Virus record (IMG/VR): IMGVR_UViG_3300022926_000003
Coordinates: 36,681-100,680 of that record
Direction: 5' to 3' (one strand)
Length of the DNA stretch: 64,000 bases
Source of the DNA: a virus
Part shown: positions 48,252 to 55,852 of the stretch, piece after piece
Position numbering within the stretch: the first letter of the stretch is position 1
How the letters are laid out: every line of letters starts with the position of its first letter
The notes under the pieces: model-generated
The model's database searches: none
Told to the model about the DNA's origin: nothing
Seen by the model: the letters and a program-made list of their open reading frames with translations, nothing else
Translations under genes and position numbers: made by a program

Positions 48252-48835
48252 AAGAATTACAAAGATTTAGACAATTCCTCGCAGAAGATAGAGGAGAATT
48301 TGGTCAAGAGTCACTCGATAAGCTCTTCGATACCGTTGAAGCTATGGGTGAAGGCCCAGTACAGCAAAAAGCAATGGACATGATGGAGGATGGTGCTTTC
48401 TTCCCAGAAGAAGGAACATCCCCCGCAGTTAACCAAACTCAAGAGGCCGTTGAGGAGCTCAACGCCGTTAGAAACAGTACAGATGATGAGGAAGAAATAG
48501 AAGAAGCACAATTGGACCTTGATGCTATAATCCTCATTAAAAACGCCGTTAAGAAAACAGGACCAGTTTCTTACGGGGAAATGGGGCAATCATATAACTA
48601 CTACGTTAAAGGAGATGATTTGTTTACCCAAACCAGAGAAACATTTGAAGTACCAACCAACGAAGGTGAAGAGGTAAACGAGCAAGAATTAGACATTGAG
48701 AACCCAGGCAACCCTCTTTACGATTTAAATAACGATGAGGAAGCCGTTAAATACCTTAATGATCTTATAGACAAATATGGAGAAACAGTAGTCCAACTTT
48801 GGATTACTAGCGGTAACTATCCCCAAAGTTATTAA
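48248..48835 (+). CDS. leader-tagged packaged protein 1
   Basis: 195 aa. The start MKELQRFRQFLAE is the leader shared by six consecutive genes and ends in Leu-Ala-Glu, the (L/I)-x-Glu site cut by T4-type prohead proteases. The body is very acidic and helical, with NYYVKGDDLFTQT-type strands at 115-128, unrecognised. As with T4 internal proteins (leader MKTYQEFIAE) it is probably packaged in the head and injected with DNA. Confidence 0.68.
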   Translation: MKELQRFRQFLAEDRGEFGQESLDKLFDTVEAMGEGPVQQKAMDMMEDGAFFPEEGTSPAVNQTQEAVEELNAVRNSTDDEEEIEEAQLDLDAIILIKNAVKKTGPVSYGEMGQSYNYYVKGDDLFTQTRETFEVPTNEGEEVNEQELDIENPGNPLYDLNNDEEAVKYLNDLIDKYGETVVQLWITSGNYPQSY

Positions 48836-48839
48836 TAAA

Positions 48840-49274
48840 ATGAAAGAATTACACACATTCAGAAAATTCCTCGCAGAAGGACAAATCAACGAAAACCTTG
48901 CAGGAATGAAAGCAGGTAAGTTTAATGAGGATGACAGATACAAAACCCTATACGTATTTTCACCTTCTAAAATTGAGGATATAACATACGGTGAAGAAGA
49001 TTTAGACAATGAAGTTGATATCCCTTCAGGTAAGTACCACGCTATACTTTGGCACAATTCAGATTTAGAAGTTTATACCGCTAACAGTGAGGAAGAATTA
49101 GTGAAGGAATTAGAAGAAGATTTCTTTAACGAAGGTGCATTTGGAGATTTTGAGGGATTGAAAGCAGCCGCTAACGATTCAGAACCAGATGGTGATTCCA
49201 ACCACGGAATGGCTTTGTTTGTTGATGGTAAATTAGTAGCAGGCCCTCAAGGTGGGGTAGAAGTATACAAATAA
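48840..49274 (+). CDS. leader-tagged packaged protein 2
   Basis: 144 aa. Leader MKELHTFRKFLAE, predicted cut after Glu13. The mature part is acidic with an alpha/beta pattern (DRYKTLYVFSPSKIEDI, GKYHAILWHNSDLEV), unrelated to its neighbours beyond the leader. Five bases separate it from the previous gene. Confidence 0.68.
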   Translation: MKELHTFRKFLAEGQINENLAGMKAGKFNEDDRYKTLYVFSPSKIEDITYGEEDLDNEVDIPSGKYHAILWHNSDLEVYTANSEEELVKELEEDFFNEGAFGDFEGLKAAANDSEPDGDSNHGMALFVDGKLVAGPQGGVEVYK

Positions 49275-49281
49275 TAATAAA

Positions 49282-49581
49282 ATGAAAGAATTAAACGCCT
49301 TTAGAAAGTTTCTAGCCGAAAACATTGCTCCGGACCAAACCATTTATAGCGTCAAATACCAAGACGAAAGGGAGGGATTAGAGGCAACTCTTTACGTTGC
49401 AGCAGACAGCAATGAGGAGGCAGAAACAATGGCCGACCAGTATATGAAAGACAAATATGTAGACTCATATGAGTACTACAACTCAATGGAGTTAAGCGTT
49501 CCATTTGAAAAGTTAGACCCCGAAGAACAAGAATTATTTAAAGGCAACATTGCCGATTTTGGAATAGACAACTACGCATAA
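49282..49581 (+). CDS. leader-tagged packaged protein 3
   Basis: 99 aa. Leader MKELNAFRKFLAE; the mature 86 residues form a small alpha/beta domain (YSVKYQDEREGLEATLYVAA) rich in acidic and Tyr residues. Confidence 0.66.
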   Translation: MKELNAFRKFLAENIAPDQTIYSVKYQDEREGLEATLYVAADSNEEAETMADQYMKDKYVDSYEYYNSMELSVPFEKLDPEEQELFKGNIADFGIDNYA

Positions 49582-49587
49582 AACACC

Positions 49588-49947
49588 ATGAAAGAATTAA
49601 ATACATTTAAACGGTTTCTCGCAGAAGAACAAATCAACGAAGAAATAGCAACCAACGAAAAAGATATAGAGATTATCGCAGATTTAGATGCTTGGAAGTC
49701 ACATAGGTATCTATTAGATAGAGGGAATAAAGAGGAGATTATGGTAAAATATAAGGACAAAATTGAGAAACTATCCCCAAATACACCCGAAGAAAAATAT
49801 GAATTACTCGTCAATACAGTCGGATATCATAACAGTGATGAAGCTAAGAAGGAGTTTGAACGAATAACTAACGAATATTATAATCATCCATTGGTTCAGT
49901 ATAAAGACATTTTGTGGAAAAGGGACAAATGGTATAGTGGGGGTTAA
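49588..49947 (+). CDS. leader-tagged packaged protein 4
   Basis: 119 aa. Leader MKELNTFKRFLAE followed by EQINEEIA, which is also close to the start of protein 2 (GQINENLA). Helical, charged body ending in KWYSGG. Confidence 0.66.
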   Translation: MKELNTFKRFLAEEQINEEIATNEKDIEIIADLDAWKSHRYLLDRGNKEEIMVKYKDKIEKLSPNTPEEKYELLVNTVGYHNSDEAKKEFERITNEYYNHPLVQYKDILWKRDKWYSGG

Positions 49948-49971
49948 ATAAAGCTTGAAAAATAAAACAAC

Positions 49972-50472
49972 ATGAAAGAACTAAAAGCATTTAGAAAGTT
50001 CCTTAATGAATCCCCAGCGTTTACTAGGAATAGATCAGTTGCTAGGGAATCAATTCAAGAATTTTTTGGGCCTTTTAAAAAAAACTCTAAAAAACAAGAA
50101 CTCCTATCTATAGCAAAAAACCTAAGCCACTCAATGAATGGGGCAGGTGCTAATAAAGAAACATGGCGTGAACTTACAGATACTATAAAACATAATATAT
50201 GGATGGTCACCCCCACTCCCTTTAATGTAACAAAAATGGTATTAGATGATTGGGAGGTAGCTTTAAAAAAAGACACTAAAAGGAAACAAAGAGGGAAAAC
50301 CCCTAATGACCCTATTACAGTAGGTTTAATAGCTGCAGGTAACGCCCGTATTGTAGAAGAAGTTATAAAAAAAGCCGTTGAAGAAATGGGTGGTTTAGTT
50401 TCATATGAAGAAAATAATAAAACCTATACTTATGAAATTAAAAATGGGAATTTATTTACATATATAAAATAA
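49972..50472 (+). CDS. leader-tagged packaged protein 5
   Basis: 166 aa. Leader MKELKAFRKFLNE (Leu-Asn-Glu). Unlike the others the body is basic and Lys-rich. The C-terminal strand pair (GGLVSYEENNKTYTYEIKNG, LFTYIK) resembles the end of protein 1's central region (VSYGEMGQSYNYYVKGDDLF), which suggests a common small domain. Confidence 0.66.
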   Translation: MKELKAFRKFLNESPAFTRNRSVARESIQEFFGPFKKNSKKQELLSIAKNLSHSMNGAGANKETWRELTDTIKHNIWMVTPTPFNVTKMVLDDWEVALKKDTKRKQRGKTPNDPITVGLIAAGNARIVEEVIKKAVEEMGGLVSYEENNKTYTYEIKNGNLFTYIK

Positions 50473-50488
50473 GAACATATAAAACAAC

Positions 50489-52138
50489 ATGAAAGAGTTA
50501 AATAACTTTAGAAAATTTTTATCCGAGAATACTACTATGCCCGATTTCACCATCATGGGTGAAACATTTAACTTCTCCGATATATGTCCCAGCGCTCATA
50601 AATTGGTCCAAAACCAAGCTATTGTCCACCAGGGATTCAGCAGAACCGCCCCTACCGTATTGAACTTCGCTATAAAACACCGTAATTTCTTCAATTTAGA
50701 GCGCAAAGCACTGGGTTCTATGGGAATCACAGTTGATGAATATAATGACGATGTAACACGGTTATACACCGAAATCCTCAACATTGCCGACAAATTAGGC
50801 GTGCGTAAAAAAGCCAAAGAATACATGGACATGCACATGGCTAAAATCAAGGATGCCGGCTTTAAAGCTAGTGAACCCGGTGGTAGCTCCGATCGTAATT
50901 TTGAGGAAGGGTACTACGATCCAACCGATAAGGAACTTGATTATGCCGACGAGATTGAATACGAACAGGATTGGAGAGACGAACAAGATGCTCTCTTTGG
51001 TAAGATAAGGGAGGTACGTAGTAGGTTAGAGAGTGAGGTGGAAGGATATACGGATCTACATGAGAATGATGTCGTTTTAGGAGCCTTCTTGGGAGAATCA
51101 AACGCTGAGAGAAACCCATTGCGTGGTATTAAAAATATGTTCCAAGCTATTATTCCCCTTAAACTTGATACTAGCACATTAGGTTCTTTAGGCTATGCTA
51201 AAGCTACTGGTATTAAAGGAGATTGGAATGCTATCCAATTTTTTACCGAATATCCTGGCAAGTATGAGAAATATAAGGATCTTTTAAGTCAAGCAAATAA
51301 GTTTGGGGTTAATATTAATCCTAGCACTAACGTTCTTGATGCTTATAATGCAATTTCTGCTGCTGCTAATGAGTATGATTTAAAAGAGGGGCCACTTGAT
51401 GAAAAGCAAAAATATGCCGATGATCAACTCAAGTTTAAAGAGGGTGATACTGTTTACTTTAAAAATGCTAAAGGGGGTGAAAAACTCCCTATGACTATTA
51501 CGGGCCCCGGTAAATTTATGAAATCTAATAGATTAGATGCGGGTGGTAAAGAAGTAGTATTCCCTGTTAAAGGTGGCCCCGGTGGTAAAGGAATGTATGC
51601 TGCGGATGACTTGGTTAAAAAAAATTTAGAAGAAGGACCAATCCAAACTTTTACCCAAGGGCTTGATACATATACTAAATATCCTCACGTTTTTGTCTTT
51701 AAAGTACGTACTATGAGTACGGATAAGCAAGGTGGTAAGTTTGTACATGATTCTCGTTATGAAATTGAAGAAGATATGACTTTTAATGAAGCGGTAAAAC
51801 AAGCCGAATATTTTATTAGTTTACCCGAAACCATTGGAGTCAATGTAAACCTCTATTATACTACAGGCAATACCGAAGGACGATTAGGAGGCCAAGTTGA
51901 AGTATTAAGATGGACACACGATGCTTGGTATAAAAAGGCTAAATCCGAGTACATCCAAAATGCAGAAAAAAATAAAAACGAGGATATTGAAGCCGAACGT
52001 ATCATTGCTATTCGTAGATGGTTAAATTCTTCTAGTATAGGTCGTCAACCTCAAAACGTAGATAATCAGGAAGAGTCATGGTCTACTGCTGTTAGTAGTA
52101 TGAAGCAAAAAGTTGCAGATATTTTAGCCACCAAATGA
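50489..52138 (+). CDS. leader-tagged packaged protein 6 (large)
   Basis: 549 aa, by far the largest of the series. Leader MKELNNFRKFLSE (Leu-Ser-Glu). Helical N-terminal part (20-250), a KOW/SH3-like segment FKEGDTVYFKNAKGGEKLPM (about 312) and a C-terminal domain with long strands. No enzyme motif is recognised. Its size is similar to T4 Alt, also packaged with a cleaved leader, but no ADP-ribosyltransferase motif can be seen. Confidence 0.64.
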   Translation: MKELNNFRKFLSENTTMPDFTIMGETFNFSDICPSAHKLVQNQAIVHQGFSRTAPTVLNFAIKHRNFFNLERKALGSMGITVDEYNDDVTRLYTEILNIADKLGVRKKAKEYMDMHMAKIKDAGFKASEPGGSSDRNFEEGYYDPTDKELDYADEIEYEQDWRDEQDALFGKIREVRSRLESEVEGYTDLHENDVVLGAFLGESNAERNPLRGIKNMFQAIIPLKLDTSTLGSLGYAKATGIKGDWNAIQFFTEYPGKYEKYKDLLSQANKFGVNINPSTNVLDAYNAISAAANEYDLKEGPLDEKQKYADDQLKFKEGDTVYFKNAKGGEKLPMTITGPGKFMKSNRLDAGGKEVVFPVKGGPGGKGMYAADDLVKKNLEEGPIQTFTQGLDTYTKYPHVFVFKVRTMSTDKQGGKFVHDSRYEIEEDMTFNEAVKQAEYFISLPETIGVNVNLYYTTGNTEGRLGGQVEVLRWTHDAWYKKAKSEYIQNAEKNKNEDIEAERIIAIRRWLNSSSIGRQPQNVDNQEESWSTAVSSMKQKVADILATK

Positions 52139-52221
52139 AACAAATTTGTAACTACCTAAAAACACTAGGAGATCATATGATGGAAGCATTAGTCCATAGT
52201 GGGGGTCAAACCGGATTCTAA
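52135..52221 (+). CDS. possible 28-residue peptide
   Basis: ATGA overlap with the previous stop; ends two bases before the lipoprotein gene. Short, so only weakly supported. Confidence 0.3.
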   Translation: MKQICNYLKTLGDHMMEALVHSGGQTGF

Positions 52222-52223
52222 AA

Positions 52224-52592
52224 ATGAAAAAACTCACCCTAATAATCCCAGCCCTCCTCCTTATGGGGTGTTCTGTCCAAAAGGAAATTGAATGTTGTGA
52301 AGGGGAAGAAAACCGCCAGTGTGACGAGTTTTACCCATTTGAAAATTGTCCTAATCCTGCTGAAGGGTATTGGTATCGTGGGTATAAAAAACACGTTAAT
52401 AGGAATTATACTCCTAATATTTGGTACCCTAACACACAAACAGTTTATTATGTTCCTGTTGAAAATTGGACGGCTCCTCCCGTAAATAACGGTCCTACAT
52501 TGTCTAATACCCCACGTCCCGAGCAGTTAGGCCAATACCGCGAAAGATCTCCAAAGCCGCAAAATAACAATACTAGAACTACTAGAGATTGA
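52224..52592 (+). CDS. lipoprotein
   Basis: 122 aa. MKKLTLIIPALLLMGC is a signal peptide with lipobox LMGC (13-16). The mature part has several Cys (ECC, QC, NC) and an Asn/Pro/Tyr-rich tail. Third lipoprotein in the window. It sits among late genes, so an outer-membrane lysis function (spanin-like) is possible. Confidence 0.62.
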   Translation: MKKLTLIIPALLLMGCSVQKEIECCEGEENRQCDEFYPFENCPNPAEGYWYRGYKKHVNRNYTPNIWYPNTQTVYYVPVENWTAPPVNNGPTLSNTPRPEQLGQYRERSPKPQNNNTRTTRD

Positions 52593-53257
52593 AGCTATAC
52601 GAGGTATATACGGAGATACTAAGTGAGGTTGGTGAGGGAACTGCCAAACCGTTCCCTCTAAGTTCTAAACCTACCGTTACTATCGAGCTTAGCCGTTTAG
52701 CTAACATTGGTAAAAAACACCCTGGTGATGATAATAAACCGTGGACAGCCGATTTATCGTTTTTTTATAATTTTGAAAATGATAAGGGCTATAAATATAA
52801 AGTAAACTTTATGGGGTGGGTTAAAGTTAGTGATGAGTACTACAGTCGAGGTCTAAGAAGGGCACTTGGAGGAGAAAAAAATGCTGGTCCAAAAGAAGTA
52901 ACATTTGATAGTTCTTATAATGTATCATTTGATGTAGAGTTTGGACAAGAAGAAGAAACCAATTTCCAAGAACAATATAGAGTATTAGCTACTGTAGTAC
53001 AATGTGTTCGTGATTTTATTGAACAAGCAGATAAAACCCCTATTCCTGTTAAGCAACTTGATATAGTACCAAAAGCTGGTGAAGGTGAAGAAAAGGGAAT
53101 GGATAACCGACGTGGTAGATTTTACTTAGCTTACATACAAAAACAAGTAAAAACTTTACCTGGTGATTGGTCTGTAACTAAAATGTATGGTGAGGGGGGT
53201 GTATCCATTAAACGAGGAAAATGGAGAGGAGGGGGAGTAATAGATGTAGATAATTAA
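52589..53257 (+). CDS. putative late protein with leader-like N-terminus
   Basis: 222 aa from a TTG that overlaps the stop of the lipoprotein (TTGA). The start MKLYEVYTEILSE ends in Leu-Ser-Glu and may be a diverged capsid-targeting leader. The body is beta-rich (WTADLSFFYNFENDKGYKYK) and basic at its end. Unrecognised. Confidence 0.5.
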   Translation: MKLYEVYTEILSEVGEGTAKPFPLSSKPTVTIELSRLANIGKKHPGDDNKPWTADLSFFYNFENDKGYKYKVNFMGWVKVSDEYYSRGLRRALGGEKNAGPKEVTFDSSYNVSFDVEFGQEEETNFQEQYRVLATVVQCVRDFIEQADKTPIPVKQLDIVPKAGEGEEKGMDNRRGRFYLAYIQKQVKTLPGDWSVTKMYGEGGVSIKRGKWRGGGVIDVDN

Positions 53258-53264
53258 TATTTAT
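53257..53264 (+). promoter_or_regulatory. class B (late-type) promoter element ATATTTAT
   Basis: Exactly 12 bases before the ATG at 53269, overlapping the stop codon of the gene before. Confidence 0.58.
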
Positions 53265-53268
53265 TAGT

Positions 53269-53643
53269 ATGCCTACAAGAGAAGAACTACGAAGCTATAC
53301 TACTCACTCTAGTGATTTTTCATCTGCTGCTACTTTTACTTTAGTAAATAATGCTACTACAACAGCTTATTTTGCTATGGAAGGGGCTAGATATTTTAAT
53401 GGTGAAACTTACGTTCATAAAGATATTTTTAATTCTGCTTCACTAGGTAGTTTATCTAATTGTACTGTGGTAAGGGGAGTTTCAAATGCAGGTTTTATAG
53501 TTAACCCAAATTCCACAGCTACATTTACTTTTACCCCAACATCTACAATAAATAAAGATTTAGTTTTATTTTCTGCTCCTAATGTAAAGGTTATAAGTGG
53601 ATCTATAGAAACTTTTTATGGGGTAGATCTTACGATTTCGTAA
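53269..53643 (+). CDS. putative small structural protein
   Basis: 124 aa, Ser/Thr/Asn/Ala-rich, all-beta (ATFTLVNNATTTAYFAM; TATFTFTPTSTINKDLVLFS), typical of virion decoration or tail-tip proteins; not assigned. Converges with the minus-strand gene, with 14 bases of 3' overlap. Confidence 0.5.
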   Translation: MPTREELRSYTTHSSDFSSAATFTLVNNATTTAYFAMEGARYFNGETYVHKDIFNSASLGSLSNCTVVRGVSNAGFIVNPNSTATFTFTPTSTINKDLVLFSAPNVKVISGSIETFYGVDLTIS

Positions 53644-54298
53644 TCAACTTATCTAACCCTTTTAAAATCGCAGCTTCCATCTCAGGGGTGATAAGATCTT
53701 GGTTCTCATTAATTTCACCTTCTTCAACATCTTTCTTAGAAAAGTATGCATCTTTACCTGCGTAGAGTACCATTATAACTCTAATAGCTATTAAATACCA
53801 AACAGCTTCCCCCGCTATGTTTAACCATTCAGGATCAGGTAAATTAATCCCTCCCCCAGTATTTACATTCCCAACAAAAGGTATATCTTTGCTAACATCC
53901 GTAGCCCTTCTAACTTCTCTTCTAACTATATCCCATAGCTCAGCGGCTAAACCTAACCCAATAAAAGTATTGCTAACTAAATATTTTCTAAGGAAGTCTC
54001 TCTTTTTTTCAGTATCCATAGTTGAATTTAGAACTTTGAGTACTGTTCCTATAGCTTTTTTTCCTTTAGTAGCGACTGCTTTTCTATTTTTAGGATCGGA
54101 TAATTCTTCTTTAGCTTTTTTAAGTGCTTCACTATCTTTTAATTTTTGTAAAGCAGCGGCACCTGCATCATTAGCAACATTTATAAGTTCCTTTGCCCCA
54201 TCCTTAATGTCTTTTCCTGTGTTTTTAAGAGCAGCTTTATAACTTTGAGAGTCTTCAGCTTCTAGTAATGCCTCTAACAATAATTGTTCTAAATTCAT
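53630..54298 (-). CDS. putative packaged protein with leader, minus strand
   Basis: 222 aa, the only gene on the minus strand in the window. The start MNLEQLLLEALLEAEDS has two Leu-x-Glu sites. The body is Ala/Lys-rich helical (about 30-85), then amphipathic and hydrophobic segments (FIGLGLAAELWDIV; AVWYLIAIRVIMVLYAG). The class B element lies 12 bases before its ATG in its own orientation. Confidence 0.6.
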   Translation of the reverse strand: MNLEQLLLEALLEAEDSQSYKAALKNTGKDIKDGAKELINVANDAGAAALQKLKDSEALKKAKEELSDPKNRKAVATKGKKAIGTVLKVLNSTMDTEKKRDFLRKYLVSNTFIGLGLAAELWDIVRREVRRATDVSKDIPFVGNVNTGGGINLPDPEWLNIAGEAVWYLIAIRVIMVLYAGKDAYFSKKDVEEGEINENQDLITPEMEAAILKGLDKLITKS

Positions 54299-54302
54299 AC
54301 CA

Positions 54303-54310
54303 ATAAATAT
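54303..54310 (-). promoter_or_regulatory. class B (late-type) promoter element on the minus strand
   Basis: ATATTTAT read on the minus strand starts exactly 12 bases before the ATG at 54298. This orientation match is strong evidence that the element serves the gene downstream of it. Confidence 0.62.
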
Positions 54311-54315
54311 CGTAC

Positions 54316-54380
54316 GTCATATAAAAGTCATCTTTCCTTTGCAATAAAATTTGGCGGCGCCGGATCCCTTTCGTATCTTC
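54316..54380 (+). promoter_or_regulatory. class A promoter (copy 13, boxes one turn further upstream)
   Basis: GTCAT at 54316 and 54327; core TATCTTC at 54374, 47 bp away, i.e. 36 plus 11. GGCGCCGGATCC-type GC-rich segment before the core. Confidence 0.65.
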
Positions 54381-54424
54381 CGGGCATCGAGAAAAACGCG
54401 AAAAAACAAATTAATTTTTTAAAC

Positions 54425-55258
54425 ATGGAAGATTTGATGACCACCTACGAAGAGAACATGGAGTTCTTGAGCCAAGAGCAAATTCGCAAAAATTGCCCTA
54501 CAGCATTTACCGAGAAACCCAGCAAGGAGGTTTCAGCACATTACACTCACATCCCCACTTTCCGAGTGATTGAAGATATGGAAAAACTTGGATGGGGTGT
54601 TGTTAGTGCCCAACAAGTTAATGCTCGTAAGTCCCATACCAAGGGTACTCAAAAGCATATGATTACTTTCCGCAACACAGATATTGTTGTTGAAGGTAAT
54701 GATGGTGATACGGTTTATCCCCAAATCATCCTTACGAATTCTCACGATGGTAAAAATTCGTTTACCTTCCAAGCAGGTATGTATCGCTTGGTTTGCTCTA
54801 ATGGTTTGGTTATTGCCGACCAAGAGTTTGGTCGAATGAAAATTCGCCACATGGGTTATGATTTTGAAACCCTCCGTGAAACCATGACCGAAATGGTTGA
54901 GCAGTTGCCCTTGACTGTTGAGAGCATGAATAAGTTCAAGCAAACCAAACTTACTAATGAGCAAAAGTACGATCTTGCTCGTAAGGCGCTTGCGACTCGA
55001 TTTAAAGTCCAAGAAGGACAAAAAATCGAAGATGTTTACAAGATTGATCTTGATGCGATCTTGGCCCCAGTCCGTAAAGAGGATGCGGGTGATGACCTTT
55101 GGAACGTGTTTAATGTCGTTCAAGAAAAGGTTATTGAAGGTGACTTTGAGTATGTGAGTGGTGTTAAGCTCCGCAAAGCTCGCCGAATCAAGAACTTCAA
55201 GCAGGACTTGAAGGTTAACCAAGAACTTTACGACGTTGCAAAGGAGTTTGCAGCGTAA
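54425..55258 (+). CDS. DUF932 family protein
   Basis: 277 aa. FTFQAGMYRLVCSNGLVIAD (about 113-132) contains the RLVCSNGLV hallmark of DUF932, found in phages and plasmids and of unknown function. Host-like codon use and a class A promoter point to early or middle expression. The family is sometimes abundant in phage transcriptomes and has been suggested to act in DNA processing, but this is not established. Confidence 0.78.
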   Translation: MEDLMTTYEENMEFLSQEQIRKNCPTAFTEKPSKEVSAHYTHIPTFRVIEDMEKLGWGVVSAQQVNARKSHTKGTQKHMITFRNTDIVVEGNDGDTVYPQIILTNSHDGKNSFTFQAGMYRLVCSNGLVIADQEFGRMKIRHMGYDFETLRETMTEMVEQLPLTVESMNKFKQTKLTNEQKYDLARKALATRFKVQEGQKIEDVYKIDLDAILAPVRKEDAGDDLWNVFNVVQEKVIEGDFEYVSGVKLRKARRIKNFKQDLKVNQELYDVAKEFAA

Positions 55259-55277
55259 GCCATGTTGTTTGTGTGAA

Positions 55278-55298
55278 GGGGGAGGAATTGCCTCCCCC
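55278..55298 (+). terminator. possible terminator hairpin
   Basis: GGGGGAGG-AATTG-CCTCCCCC, a perfect 8-bp stem just after the DUF932 gene. The T-rich stretch begins only about 12 bases later, so termination efficiency is uncertain. Confidence 0.5.
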
Positions 55299-55344
55299 GG
55301 ATCACAAAATTTTGAATTTAAAAAAATTTTTGTATATTTAGAAA

Positions 55345-55509
55345 ATGATAGAAAGAAGCATGACTGTTGAAATGATTCTTGAGCAAGCCGAAATTTACGG
55401 TTTGAGGTCCGAAGTTAGGTCTACCGCAATGGCCTTTATTAAAGACAATCCCCATCTTGGTATGGGATCCGCTTACACACAAGCGGCTTATGAATGGGAT
55501 ATCCTTTAA
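55345..55509 (+). CDS. small hypothetical protein
   Basis: 54 aa, helical, soluble, unrecognised. Preceded by TTTTTGTATATTTAG (about 55329-55342), close to the Bacteroidota promoter pattern, 14 bases before the ATG. Confidence 0.5.
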   Translation: MIERSMTVEMILEQAEIYGLRSEVRSTAMAFIKDNPHLGMGSAYTQAAYEWDIL

Positions 55510-55535
55510 TTTTTTAACCTTTTAATTTTTTTATT

Positions 55536-55754
55536 ATGGAATTTATTCCTTATTTTATTGCAGCTGCTTTTGCTGCTACGTTCGCTGTTATGTTTAACCT
55601 CTACAATCGTGTTCGCGATCTTGAAGAAGCGATTGATGATGTCGATGACTCATTTGACGAAGTAGATAGGGATCTTGAACGTGACTTTGGGAGTCTCTAT
55701 AGTGATCTCGCTCGAGATTTGGAGCAAATTAAATCCGAAATTGCTGCCCGTTAA
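55536..55754 (+). CDS. membrane-anchored coiled-coil protein
   Basis: 72 aa: one N-terminal membrane helix (4-22) followed by an acidic coiled coil (25-68). Similar in plan to the gene at 57776. Probably an inner-membrane protein with the coil in the cytoplasm or periplasm; an i-spanin-like role is possible but unproven. Confidence 0.55.
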   Translation: MEFIPYFIAAAFAATFAVMFNLYNRVRDLEEAIDDVDDSFDEVDRDLERDFGSLYSDLARDLEQIKSEIAAR

Positions 55755-55766
55755 GGGTAGCAATTC

Positions 55767-55851
55767 GGTGAGATGGCAGAGTGGTCGATTGCGCTTGTCT
55801 TGAAAACAAGTTTACGGAAACGTAACGGGGGTTCGAATCCCTCTCTCACCG
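55767..55851 (+). tRNA. tRNA-Ser(TGA)
   Basis: Acceptor GGTGAGA/TCTCACC with G discriminator, anticodon stem CTTGT/ACAAG with loop CTTGAAA (TGA), long variable arm TTTACGGAAACGTAA, T arm with TTCGAAT. The RNase H-like gene starts two bases after it. Confidence 0.94.
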
Positions 55852-55852
55852 C

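Noticed and set aside
54533-55222. 229-residue frame on the minus strand
   Set aside because: Lies wholly inside the DUF932 gene, whose product has a recognised motif; the reverse reading has no promoter or family features.
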